A program made the position numbers and the translations under genes. Under the pieces are notes generated by a model that saw only the letters and a program-made list of their open reading frames with translations, did not search any database and had not been told where the DNA came from. Below, piece after piece: positions 37,525 to 49,700 of a DNA stretch of 64,000 nt. The DNA is from Alisma plantago-aquatica (lineage: Eukaryota; Streptophyta; Magnoliopsida; Alismatales; Alismataceae): the NCBI GenBank assembly GCA_963693085.1, contig OY856412.1:1408481694-1408545693 (forward strand), written 5' to 3'. Position 1 is the first letter of the stretch, and each line of letters opens with the position of its first letter.

Positions 37525-39909
37525 TATTGGTATGTATTGATATCCTCAAACTTCATGTTAAACACAAGTATACATATCAATGTAATATAGGCGTAAGAGG
37601 CTCGAATGTTGAACTCAGGAAAACATTATCCAAAAACTACTACTAACTATGATGTGATCATCTAGGCTGATGAAAACTTTGATTGAAGGTATAATTAACT
37701 AAAATGCAGAAAAGAAATCAAACATTATTGGTTGTTTGATATCAAATGAAGTGAATTCCTTAGGATTATAGTTTCTCCTCAGATAACATTGTAATTAACA
37801 TCCTAACATTAATAATTATCTCTCCTAACCCTGGACAAAGAGACCTGTAGCAAGAATTACCCTCTCTCACAGTGATGTTACTCAATGGCATGTCTTCAAG
37901 TTAAGGACCTAAAAAATAAGTTCATGTGTGATAAGAGTATGTACAGTCTTGTAACGTCCCTTGTCAGATATTACTATGGTAGAAAAATAGATGACAGTGA
38001 TACATAAGACTAGAATGTGTTTTGATTGATGATATAATCTCATTAATTATGATATATGATATAAAGTCAAACACATAGGTACTTGTTAGAGAATAGTGCA
38101 TCAGATAGGCCTACCTTATGAGTAATACATGGAACCATTGTGTGGTAGTCATAATTGGATCTCCAAGTGATAGTGGTTCTTAGACCTAAAGTCACAATAC
38201 TCAATACTTGTCATTCAATGAACTTTGAAATAGTCCAATATGAACTTGAATATGGGTTGCCATAAAGGTGGTGATCAGATATGTTGTGAGACATGGGGAT
38301 TGATTGTGAATTATTTAGATGGGATTTGTCCCTCCTACCAGAGATGATATCGTAGTCACTTCATAAGCAAGAGTCAGAAACACATGGCCATGCTCATTTG
38401 AGTCAATATATGATATTGATCATACATGTATCTCAATAGTTTTCTCTAGTTCAAGCACATGGATTGAGTATTGAGAGGATGATGATTCGATGCTTTGCAT
38501 TCAATCTGAATATCAATAATGAAGGAACTATACGATCACAATAACACTGATCATGGATGTAGGTTGAATTTGTTCTTCAACTTTCCAAACACTTGGGTAG
38601 CAATGATGTGTTGCTAGATACCACTCATTGTGTGTGATATCATACTCTAGTTATGGACATTCACTACCAACATAATTTTGAAACCTATAGGGTCACACTC
38701 ATAGGATGCACCAGGAGTAGGATTTTACCAATGAATAAGATTTTGGGACCTATAGGGTCACACCCATAGGATGTACTAGGAATAAGATTTTACTCATGAA
38801 TAAGGTTTGACTTGATTACTAAAGTGTGAATGGCTACCCCCTATATATAGGAGGGGGTTGGTTAGGGTTTCCAAAAACCAGGGGATACAAGGATACTTGG
38901 GTAGCAATTATGTGTTTCTAGACATTGCTCATTATTTATGATGTCATAATCTAGTTATGGACATTCATTGTCAATGTAGTTTGGGGCTTATAGGGTCACA
39001 TGCGTAGGATTCATCTAGTATAGGAGTTTAATCAATAGTAAGGTTTGACTTGATTACTAAAGTGTTCAGGTAATCAACTTAAACAAAATTGGCTATCAGT
39101 TGACTGATTGGAGGTTCTAATAAATTGATTGGGAATGCATTTGATCAAATGGATAGCCTAGTCGACCAACTAGATGATCAATATAACTGGATCAAGGATT
39201 CATGTTGATGTCATGTCATACATTAATTATTGCATTGAAAGCCAATATGTTTGTGAATAGAAAATATACCTAATCGACTGACTAGAGTGTCCATTGTATT
39301 GACAGGATTGTCTAGTTGATCAACCAAAGTGTCAAGCCAATCACTTGGTGATTCAATGTAGCCAAAAAGTTGTGAAAATTGTCTCCTCGTGTTCCTGGGT
39401 TTGTGTAAACTCTAACCCATCCACTTATATATAAATGGGGGGTGGACAAATTTCTCAGGACATGTCTCCTAATCTCAACATTGTGGTAACGTGAGAGCCA
39501 AAGGCATCTTACCCATATAAGGGAGAGATAACTAAAGTAGAGAAATTCGACGCTAGTATGTTGACAACATGAGGGAAAACTCCTTCCCATCAGTTCTAGA
39601 AGAATGATAGGAGTTACGAGTGATCTATGTGGACTACATGGAGGTGTCGTTGCCATCATGCTAGGAGAACATCGTTGGCCTCCGTCTGTGTTACTACACT
39701 AGGAGGTTTTCGACAGTGACCGTTTCTATGGTGCTTGAAGAAGAAGCACGACTTTGCAAGGTTTTTCACTAGACTTGCTCCAGGACCAAGTATATTCTTT
39801 GTAATCCTCCTTCCCAACTAATAGTTGTTGATGCAATCTGATTGTTATGGGGAATAGGGGAAGAAAATATTTGTTTCCACTCACATCTCTCTTGCCATAT
39901 TTCCCTACA
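37525..39909 (+). repeat. Copia 3' LTR, copy B
   Basis: Counterpart of 22925-25308, with the same altered start (TATTGG), the same inverted Athila-like fragment (about 37535-37870), the same 65-bp duplication and the same end CCCTACA. Confidence 0.85.
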
Positions 39910-40054
39910 AATCATACTATGTAACTACAATATATGTATACTAGCATCATACCACATTCTCCTACGATTACAAACTATAACATGTAGCATACTATTATCT
40001 TGTTAGTTATTGTTGTAGGATACCCAAAACATTTTCAATGATTAGTTAATTACT

Positions 40055-41357
40055 AATTATTTATCATTATTTAAAAGTTTAACTAAGTCAACAACATACT
40101 ATTATATTATAAGTCTATGAAACTATATAATAAGTATTAGTGTTTACATATTTTCTAATTACTTGCCCTAATATAGTGATATCATTTATATTTCTTGGTT
40201 AATGAAGTGGCTATCAATAATTAGTCATGTTGTATTATGAAAATTAAACATCTACATATTTTTGCTCTAATGTTCTCATTTCAAAAGCATCCCATTCAAC
40301 CCATCACCCTATGCTTAAGCAAACTACGTCATTTGTATGCTTTGTTCCCCTTTGTGCTTTCCAAATAATAGATCTTTTATTTGCTCTTTCCTTCTACAAT
40401 GGACCAAAAGAAATCACTTAAGAGCTGGATTTAGTAAACTATCCCTGATTAAGGTTTTCTTTTCATGGATTTCTAATTCAAGCCAATTTGATTCCCTGTC
40501 ATGTAGCATTAAAAGGGTTTCTTAGATTGTTAAATTTAGATATCCTAACTTGTCTTCAAACTTTTGTAGATTATCTCAATATAATATTCATAATTTTGAA
40601 GATTAAGAACCCAATTCACCTACTACATCATTGGGAATTGTAAATGATTTATAACATAGATTTAAATAACTAACATATTTGAAATCAAAATTTCTAGCCA
40701 CCTCTCTCGAAAGTGAAAAACAATAAAATAAGAAAAAGGAAAAACAAAAATTGTAAGAAAATAACCTGATAAAGAAAAGAATGAGAATGAGTCATGTGAA
40801 TCACCTAGGGTTCAATGAATAGTCCTGCATCGTACGAGTATATTAGAATTCATATTACTTAAAATTTTAAATCAAATAAGTAGAAAGTCAACAATGGTCA
40901 TGAGGAACCATGCAATAACCTACTTTGCTTAATTATTGTTCAGAAGGTTCCTTATCACATGTAGCCTTGCATACTGACACAATGGAAAAATTATTTTTCA
41001 CTCTTTTGCATGATAGATGGTCCTTCGTAATGTCGTACAAGAATTTTTTGTCTCAAAGATAGTGGAGATTAAGGTTGACACCCTAGATTTGAAGAGCTTA
41101 GTGGAGAGGATCCATTTACTTGTAAACACATTTTTCAATGCAATGGTTTGAGATTGGCATTTTACGATGGTTGAATCTTATCAAATTCCTATCCTCATGA
41201 AGGTTTCACATATTAATACCAAAAATATCCATTGCCTTACACTGGTATAGGCAAACTAGTTGCATGGAGTATAATTCCTTATCAACTAACTCAAGCTTTA
41301 TTACCTACTCAAGATTGTCTTGAGGTACTTATTCCCATAGGGATTTAAATAGCTACA
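40055..41357. other. No gene seen
   Basis: AT-rich sequence between the copia copy and the LINE. A 62-codon open frame at 40337-40525 has no recognisable features and is probably chance. Confidence 0.5.
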
Positions 41358-41373
41358 AGGAGATTGGATTGTA
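41358..41373. repeat. LINE target-site duplication, 3' side
   Basis: AGGAGATTGGATTGTA, identical to 47493-47508. Confidence 0.95.
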
Positions 41374-41421
41374 TTTTTTTTTTTGAGGAAGGACGGGAAG
41401 CCCTATGATTGGGACTCCCCG

Positions 41422-44400
41422 TCATATATTAGCTAAATCATTAGTTACAAAAGGCATAAAGTTCGAAGGAAACTGTTGAGAAAAGGAAAAACTATCTACT
41501 TGGCCCCTACGAGCAGCATTTGCTACTTCGTGAGCAACCATATTACATTTACGTCTAATATAACTAAAACTACAGAAAGCAAAAAAGGTCTTCAGGTGTT
41601 TAACATCTTCAACTATGGAGCCGATATAGTCTTTCCTGTGACAGTTGTTGTTGCATGCATGTATTATTGCCTTGGCGTCGGATTCCACTTTTATTCTTTC
41701 CAGTCCTTTCTCCTTTGCCCATGATAATGCTTCCCTGATAGCCATAGTTTCCGAAAGTGCTATATCTCCCCCGGTCCTTGCCTTCATCCCAATCAGCCCT
41801 ACGACAGCTCCCCCGTCATCCCTGGCCACTACTCCAAGGCCCGCCGATCCCTCCTCCCCACACGAGGCGTCCACGTTAAGTTTAACGTGACCCTGCACCG
41901 GTCGTCTCCAGCTACCCTCTCCGCCGCTGCTGCACGCAACACCACCTGTGCCGTCAACCTACTGGCTACGCCCGCCGTCGTGGCCATTGCTGCCTCTTCC
42001 CGCTTCCCCCTCTAGTCAGCCTGCTATACTCCCATCCTGCTCGCCTCCTTCCACGTCGCTTCTGACCCAGGTCATAGCGCAACGGAACAGCACACCCATG
42101 TTGGCCGTGCCCGACTGGAAAGTACGGATGCACCGTCCACGCCAAATGGCCGTCATTGCAGCAACTACTACCGTCCTCTCCTCCAACGCCATATCATGTA
42201 AAGCAGCCTCCATAGTTGATTGAAGCTCTCCATCCTTCCGATCCTCAATCCATTGCTGGATCTCCCTTGAGGTTTGGTCCCAAACCTCCGTTGCATTCGG
42301 GCATCTGAACAGCATGTGGGGAATGGTCTCCTTTTCTGACATACACATAGTGCATGTTCCGTCATCCGTACAGTGTCGGTCGAAAAGTCGACCCTTAGTA
42401 GCAAGCCCACCCGTGCATATTCTCCACAAAAAGTGCGCCGTCTTTGGACTCCATCCATCCTTCCATACTCTCCTCCACACCCCGTCTCCTACCCTATCAT
42501 TGTATTTCCGAGCTTCCTCCACTCCAAGCAAATCCATCCAGTACGCTGACCTGACAGTAAACTCCCCATCCTTAGACGGCCACCACATCAACGTATCCTT
42601 CGGCTTCCTACAGCTGATCGGAATAGCGCATATCTTCCTTGCAATGTTGTCCGTAACACACTCCCTCACCTTGTTCTCATCCCAACTTGTCCCGTCTTCC
42701 GACATGAGCTCCCGCACTTTGTAGAAATCCGGGCTGCCTTCATGTTTGAACCTTCCAAGCGTGTCCTCCTCCTTCGGGACCCACCTACCCTCCCATAAGT
42801 CTATGTCCCTCCCGTCTCCCACTCTCCATTGGGCTCCCTCCTTCAGCACTGCCTTTGCCCCCCATAAACTCCTCCACACGTGGCTCGGGTCATACCCCCT
42901 CCTCGCCTCCCAAAATGACGTCCGTGGGAAGTATCTCGCCTTAAGCACCTTCGTGACTAGAGCCTCCGGGTGGCACACAATCCTCCATGCTTGACGTGCT
43001 AGAAGGGCTTGGTTAAAGGCGTGGAAATCTCTAAACCCAAGCCCTCATTGCCGTTTTGGTTTGCAGAGCTTCTCCCAACTCATCCATGAGAGCTTCCTCT
43101 CCTTCTCCTTTTCCCCCCACCAAAATCTCGCCACCATACGCTGGATATCCTCCATAATACCCACAGGCAACTGGAAAACGCTCATAACATAGGTGGGAAT
43201 CGCTTGTGCCACTGCCTTGATTAGAACCTACCTCCCTGCTTTTGACAATAATTTCTCGGACCAGCCCTGCAACTTCCTCCATATCCTCTCTTTTATCAAG
43301 CTGGATACTTGCTTTTTGGACCTACCCACCATCGTAGGAAGCCCAAGGTAGCAAGCATGTCTATCCACCGCACGAACTCCCAAGAGCTCACGCAACTCCT
43401 CCCTTCTACCTCCTTGTACCCCTTTGCTGAAAACAACCTCTGTCTTTGAAAGGTTAATCTTTTGACCGGATGCCTGTTCGTACTGGCTGATGATTTCAGC
43501 TATCTTCAGACATTCTGCAGTGGTTGCTTTAGCAAAAAGAATACTATCGTCTGCAAAGAAGAGATGTGAGATGCATGGGCCTCCCCTGCACGGTTTGATT
43601 CCATGTAGTTGGGAGTCCTGAACAGCAGTGCTAATCAAAGTGGAAAAAGCTTCAACACAAAATGAAAAGGTAGGGGGAAAGAGGGTCACCCTGGCGAAGT
43701 CCGCGTGCAGGTCTCATGCTCTTGGTCCGATCTCCATTGACGGCAAAGGTATGCTGGACAGAAGAGATACATTCCTAGATCTTGTCTCTCCATTTACACC
43801 CAAACCTCATCTTCTTCATAATGGCATCAAGGAAACTCCACTCTACTCGATCATAGGCTTTGGACATATCCAGTTTTAAGGCGAGGTTTCCCTTCTTCTT
43901 TCCTTTGTCTCTTTTCATATTGTGGAAGAGCTCGTATGCAATGATGGCATTATCAGTGATCATTCTCCCCGGGACGAAGGCGCTTTGATGTTCAGAAATG
44001 AGACTGTTCATGAGAGGCTTTAATCTATTAGTGAGCACCTTGGAGGCAATCTTATATACCACATTACACAGGCTGATCGGCCTGTACTCTCCCACTGTTT
44101 TCGGCTTCTCATTCTTTGGGATCAACACCACAAGAGTATCATTCACCGCCGCCAAATCTCTTTCTCCCTTCCACCACCCCTTGATGTAGCTTGATACATC
44201 CATGCCCACCACTCCCCAGAACTTCTGATAGAACATCGCCTTCATACCATCCGGTCCCGGTGCCTTATTAGGATGCATCTGCTCCAGCGCTGCCCGGATT
44301 TCCTCATCAGTAATATCTCTTTCAATCTCAGCTGCCTGGTCTCCAGTAATACCTTCCCGTATCCCCTTGATTGCCTCCTCAAATCCCGAAGGATTACACG

Positions 44401-45604
44401 ATTGAAACAGCTGGGTGAAGTAGTCAACGATGATACTACGGACCTCCCCTTCATGCTTCCTCATCTGACCCCGCTCATCCTCAATCCCTTCAATCCAGTT
44501 CCTCCGCCTCCTATTAGTAGCTTTTTGGTGAAAGTAAGCAGTGTTCCTATCCCCTTCCTTCAGTTCCTTCACCCTCGCCCTTGCGGCCCAGTAATCTTCA
44601 TTTTTTTGCAGCCAATATTGCAACTCCCTTGACTTCTCCTCTGCTTCCATAAGATTTGCATGATCCGGTTGTAGCGCTTGTAAAGTTTTCAGCTCATCTT
44701 CCAGTTGTTTGATTTTTTTCTGCCTGTTTCTGAACTTTTCCACAGCCCATTCTGCCAACCTGTTCTTACACAAATTAAGTTTAGTATTCAGCTCCATACC
44801 TCCTCCATACTCCCACGCCTCTTTTATAATATTGCCACATTCGCCCTCACTCGCCCACATGGGCTCAAACCTGAAAAATCCCCCCCTTCCTCTTTTTCTG
44901 CCCTTTATTGTCAGCTTTTAGGATAATCGGTGCATGGTCTGACTTATAGATGGGAAGGTGAAAAACCTTACAGATTTGTACATATCCCTCCACTCAAACT
45001 CCGGGAGAAATCTATCAAGTCTCTCTTTAACCAGCGTTCTTTCCGTCAGCCCCCTTTTCCATGTAAAAATGTTGCCTTCGAACCCCATATCCACCAAGTT
45101 ACATTCATCAATAACATCTCTAAAATTCTGAATAAATTTTTCATCCTTGGGTGGCCCCCCTTCCTTTTCAGCATTTGAGATGATTTCATTAAAGTCCCCA
45201 AAGAAAATGACCGGTTCATTTGCCTCATCTTTCAGTCTCCTCATCATGTCCCATGTCTTTGTTTTGTTTTGTTGATCTGCCCAGCCATAAATCCCAATAG
45301 CTCTCCAAGTAACGTCAGCTGTCCCATCTTTAACCATGGCCGCAACATGTCTGCTAGAGTAGCTCAGAATGTCCACCTCCAAATCCTTCCACCAGAAACC
45401 CAGGCCCCCAGCCCTTCCCGTACGTGAAATACAAATACCATCAGAAAACCCGCAGCTCCTTTTCACATCTTCAAGCTGCTTGTCGAACATCATAGTTTCC
45501 ATGACGAAAACTATGTTAGGGCATTCCCTCCAGACCCAGGCCCAGAGAGCTTTGGACGTGTCAGGGTCGCCCATCCCCTGACAGTTCCAACTAAGAATTT
45601 TCAT
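41422..45604 (-). pseudogene. LINE ORF2: endonuclease, reverse transcriptase, zf-RVT, RNase H
   Basis: ORF2 nicks target DNA and copies element RNA there. It starts MKILSWNCQGMG (45604). Endonuclease residues WNCQG, MET, GDFNE and KERLDRFL are present. The reverse transcriptase shows PGPDGMKAMFYQKFW, EYRPISLCNVVYKI, LDMSKAYDRVEW and FADDSILF (about 43550). A zf-RVT segment follows (TAHFLWRICTGGLATKGRL with CTMC and HMLFRC). RNase H keeps NVDASCGEEG, SETMAIREAL, VESDAKAI and MVAHEVANAA. Breaks: shifts near 44955, at a seven-G run (44880-44886), and two bases missing near 43652; in-frame stops at 43775, 43228, 43045, 42016 and 41959. From 43689 to 41422 the frame is constant and broken only by stops. 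Confidence 0.93.
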
Positions 45605-46334
45605 TGTCCTTCGTGGGACTGGTCACCGCCAGTCACCGCTACTTGGGTTGTCACACCCTCTATCCTCCTGGACCTGCATTCATCCCCTGTTCTCTGGCGT
45701 TTGTGTCCTGCTGACTGTACAGACTACTCATCTAAATCCATGTCAAAAAGATCTCCGCCTCTATCACGCTTACCTGCTACGCTCTCCCATATCACCTCCT
45801 CTTCTGGGATGCCCAGTCTAGCACCTCGACTCATTTTATACACCCATGGCGTGTGTTTCTTCTTCGTCTGACACGGCTTGGTTCCCTGCTTTCTTCTTGC
45901 TCCCCCTTCCTTTCGCCTTTGCGCACATGTGATAGCCCTTGCCTATCCTTTGTTACAATCATGATTCACCTCCATGCTCTAGCTGAAGTGCAACTGGGTC
46001 TCGGCAACCAACTGCTCCCGATCATGCATAATGTAGGCGTCGTGTTCCTGCCGTATACCGACCTGGGTTGTCTCACCGGGGCTGAGCGCCGTCGACCTGC
46101 TGCGTATACCCAGCTGCTCGTTATTCACATGACGTTGTTCCTCTTCCCCTCGACGTTCTTCACTCTGGTCCCTCTCCTCCCTTTCCGTCGGTGCCGTCTC
46201 CTGGATCTTCGGGGCTTGCCGCAACCCTAGCAGCTCTTCCCTCGATAGCTTCTTCTTCCTTCTTGGACCTCGCGACCCCTTTATCCACTCATGCGATCCT
46301 CCATTCTCCCCCCGACACCCCTGTTCTCCTCCAT

Positions 46335-47362
46335 CTATATTGTTAACAAAGACCGCACCCCCTCCAGACCCCTCTCCCCCCGATCCCCTTCCTCCGCACC
46401 ATCCTTCCCTGCTCGGGTACCCCCCTTCTTCCCCGCTGCAACCCTAGCGCCCTGCTCCCGTCTCGCTACTACTCCCTCACTACTCTCCCCATGATCCCCG
46501 TCTTGCGCCCCCACGTTGCTCCCGCTATCTTTCGGGCCTCTCGACCCCCTATCCTCCACCGGGACCCCTTTGAAGGTGAGATTCTTCTTCGCTCTTCCGC
46601 TCCCACCACCCCTGCTCTCCGTATGTCGGCGCTGCTTCCATGGGGAAGCCCGCAACCAGTCCCCCACTGATTTTGTCGATCCTCGTTCTCCCCAACCAAC
46701 TGGCAGTCTTTGTCCACGTGCCCAAGGCACCCACAGGAGAAGCAAAAAGTCGAAAGTCTCTCGTACTTTACCTCCACATCGACGATCTTGCCACTCTCAA
46801 CCCTAATCTTTAATGAACGCTTTAGGGGTTTCGTGACGTCCACTGCTATCCGGACTCTTAGCAACGAGTCCCAGCCCAGACAGTCCCTGTCGGTGTCCAA
46901 GACCTCGCCCAAACGAGCTGCCATCTTCCTGATCGTGGTCTCCTCCCGATGCCCTAATAGGACGCCGTATAGGCGGACCCAAAACGGCGAGCTATCAATC
47001 CGTAGTCTACCTGGCTGCTCTTCCTTATCGATCTCCTTGAAAAGAAGCAGTCTTCCATCAAAATTCCATGGCGCCCCTTCCATCACCCTTTGTCTATCCG
47101 CCCAGTGAGTGAACTGCATCACAAAGGCTCCGCCTTCAAGCTGCTTGAACTCCACTGATTCCCGGAGACTCCAGGCCTGTGCCATTGTTCTTTCCATTGC
47201 TCGAAAGTTGAACGCTCTGTCCGTTAGAAGCATACCCACTAGCGCCAGTGCTGTGTGGTCCTCCACCTCCTCTCCCTTTCCCGTAGCCTGCACATCAATG
47301 GGTTCCTCGTCATCCTCGTCCAGATGCAATCCAGCATATCTCTCTGCCAAATCTGCCGCCAT
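46335..47362 (-). pseudogene. LINE ORF1: DUF4283-like RNA-binding protein with zinc knuckle
   Basis: ORF1 proteins of plant LINEs bind element RNA. The likely start is the ATG at 47362 (MAADLAERYAGLHLDEDDEEP). The frame is open further upstream, to 47413, but that part lacks family features. The core reads DRAFNFRAMERTMAQAW, then MEGAPWNFDGRLLLFKE and PFWVRLYGVLLGHR. A CCHC knuckle follows (CFSCGCLGHVDKDC, about 46735). The following conserved GDWLRASP segment is in another frame, so a frameshift lies near 46680-46690. The tail is Gly/Arg/Glu-rich, and a GC-rich linker of about 730 bp leads to ORF2. Confidence 0.85.
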
Positions 47363-47492
47363 GGTGAGACGGGACCAAGGGCTAGACCCGCATGCTTGAA
47401 CCTGCAAGAGCAAACCCTAATCTAAGGGAGAAGACGCTCACGCCCACTTGCCCTAATCGCCAGAGCGACGGACACAGACAGACGAAGTGGGT

Positions 47493-47508
47493 AGGAGATT
47501 GGATTGTA
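47493..47508. repeat. LINE target-site duplication, 5' side
   Basis: AGGAGATTGGATTGTA directly after the LINE 5' end (GAAGTGGGT). It is identical to 41358-41373, which shows the insertion is full length. Confidence 0.95.
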
Positions 47509-49328
47509 AAATTCACATTATAATGTATATTTTAGGGTCTTCTTCCCTTAGGATGAGTTCAGAGTCTAAAAGGCAACCATTTGCTATTTAGGTGACAACA
47601 TACATCTTTGTTTTTTTTTCTTACTCTTCCTCCTATGTTCTAGTGGGAAATTATTACTTGAAATAATGGAATTTAATAGTCATGATCTAAATTATTGGGA
47701 AAATACCCAAGGTTAGAATCTGGGTAGAAGCACTAAAAGAAAAGGAACATGAAACATGAAGCCATAAGAACCATGATAAAAAACTGATTAAATCTCAAAT
47801 GTTGCAAAAAATGCAGCCAAGTGTCTAACTTTAAAAACAAAACAAATAATGAATTAAACATACTATAGAAACATGAAACTTACAATGTTGGTCCCGATGA
47901 TGAATAGGTAGACCTAATTAGGCTCTCACATGAACTTTTCTCCTACATCAGTTTCCCCATATTCACAAGACAAACTTTGATCAAGTTTAGTGGGCGATCA
48001 AAGATGAGTCCATGTTACCACAACTGATCTTTATTGTAGTGTTTAGGACCATAAATCTAGAATATCCAATCGATATGTTCTCAGGATTATGACCCAAGAC
48101 TATGGTACATCACTATAATTGTCATCCTCAGGATTGCGGGTTTGGAGAAATGTCTCAGTATCTGCATTTATGTTGTTTACACAAACAATGATGATTGGTG
48201 TCTGACTAGGGCTCTACTGGATGCTCTAGTTTGGCAATGTCATCATAGTCACATTTGAATAAGGTACTTGGTGTAGCATGATGTGATAGTTGTAATATTA
48301 GAGGGGGTATTCGTAGTTTGTTAATGATCTCACATTGTAGACCATGAAATGTCGTAGTTGTAAGATATGTATGCATGCATCACATGATGCCATATAATAT
48401 TTTAAATTGATCACATATATCTTGAATTTTACACCAAGTTTTAGATCATAATCATGCATCATGACTCAAACTTCAAATTTCATGATCTCAATGCTTTCTT
48501 CATTTCACATCATAGTGTGTTTTTCATAGAGTATGGCAAAAATTGAAACATAAAAATAATGTAGCCTAGTTCTGACGTTGTAGAGGGACCTGTGAGCCAT
48601 CTTATGTGGGACTTGTAGGATCCATGCATGTTATACTTGGGCTAATGATCCTGGAATGAGGGGGTGTCAAGGTGAAAGCAGTAGAAATATTAAAGTTGGG
48701 CAACAAATCTTAATGCTACAGTATTGCAGATCTTGGATCGGGGGGTGGGGACACTTTAGACAATGTTGATTAGGGTATAACACCACTAAGATATCCATCC
48801 TTGAGGTGTGGAATCCCCTCTCTACATTCTGGGAGGTGGCTTAAGGACTACTTTCCTAGCAACAGTCATAGTGGTGCACAACCATTGTAATGCGGACTAG
48901 TAGTACTAGTAGTGTCCACAATTACCTTAGAATAATTGTTTGGACCTAAAGGTAGAAGAAGGGGAACCTCAAGATGTTGGATAGGTGGTATCCGATTCAC
49001 TCATCTTTTCCAATGTCATGGCGATGCAATTACGTTATGTTGAACCCAACAATAAGAGCACAATGCAATAAAATATGCTCAATGGAGAGTGAGGAGGGGG
49101 AAGAAGAGAGTAAGAAGCTAGATCTTGTGGGGTGCAAGATGACCTAGGAGACATAGAAGATTGAAGGAGAAGTGTAGACATCAATGATGTACTATGAAGA
49201 TCTAGACTTAGGAAATGTATTATCAAGATCAAGAAACAATAACCATATTTCTATTATTTATGAACCAAGTCATTCAACCTAGAGTTTGAAACACTCATGG
49301 GTGGTGGAGTGATTCCTATAATCATTTT
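47509..49328. other. No gene seen
   Basis: Unassigned sequence, moderately AT-rich, without coding signal. GGATCGGGGGGTGGGG near 48735 is the only G-rich spot. Confidence 0.5.
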
Positions 49329-49700
49329 TTTGATATATATATATATATTGTGTCTACATATAATATCTATGTATGTTTGTGTATGTGTGTGTATTTGTAT
49401 ATATATTGAGATGTATATATATGTGTGTATATATACACATGTATATATACATGCATACATGGTTTATATGCATGTATATATGTATGCATATATATACATA
49501 TGTGTTGTTATATATGCAAATATTTGTATGTATATATATACATATACATATATGTATATATGTAGGTATATATATTCATATATATATGTGTGTGTATGTG
49601 TGTGTACACACACATTGTATGTGTGTCTATGTGTATACATATTTATATTTATATTTATATTTATTATTATATTTATATTTATATTTATATATATGTTGTG
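49329..49700. repeat. Compound TA/TG/TATT microsatellite
   Basis: About 370 bp of cryptic simple sequence: (TA)n, TATG/TGTG, a GTGTGTACACACACA palindrome near 49600, then (TATTTA)n at about 49640-49690. Open frames across it, on both strands, are Tyr/Ile/Val/Cys-rich artefacts. Confidence 0.9.

Larger units (their letters stand above)
35943..40054 (+). mobile_element. 3' part of the same copia element, copy B
   Basis: Matches 21342-25453 from the first base after the LARD LTR to about 145 bp beyond the copia LTR, with nearly equal length. The insertion fragment and the tandem duplications of the 3' LTR are shared. Differences are scattered substitutions and a few small indels. Sequence after 40054 has no partner and is probably the original genomic flank. 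Confidence 0.9.
41374..47492 (-). mobile_element. Full-length L1-type LINE
   Basis: A 6.1 kb non-LTR retrotransposon on the minus strand, with a 5' region, ORF1, ORF2 and a poly(A) tail of 11 A (11 T at 41374-41384). It is flanked by a perfect 16-bp target-site duplication. The order (DUF4283-like ORF1 with a zinc knuckle; endonuclease, reverse transcriptase, zf-RVT and RNase H in ORF2) is that of plant L1 elements. It is markedly GC-richer than the surrounding DNA. Both ORFs are interrupted, so it is not autonomous in the sequence shown. Confidence 0.95.

Noticed and set aside
40337..40525. 62-codon plus-strand frame
   Set aside because: Short, without similarity or promoter context, and expected by chance.
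41476..47399. Many plus-strand open frames of 60-136 codons
   Set aside because: They are antisense to the LINE ORFs and arise from its GC-rich composition.
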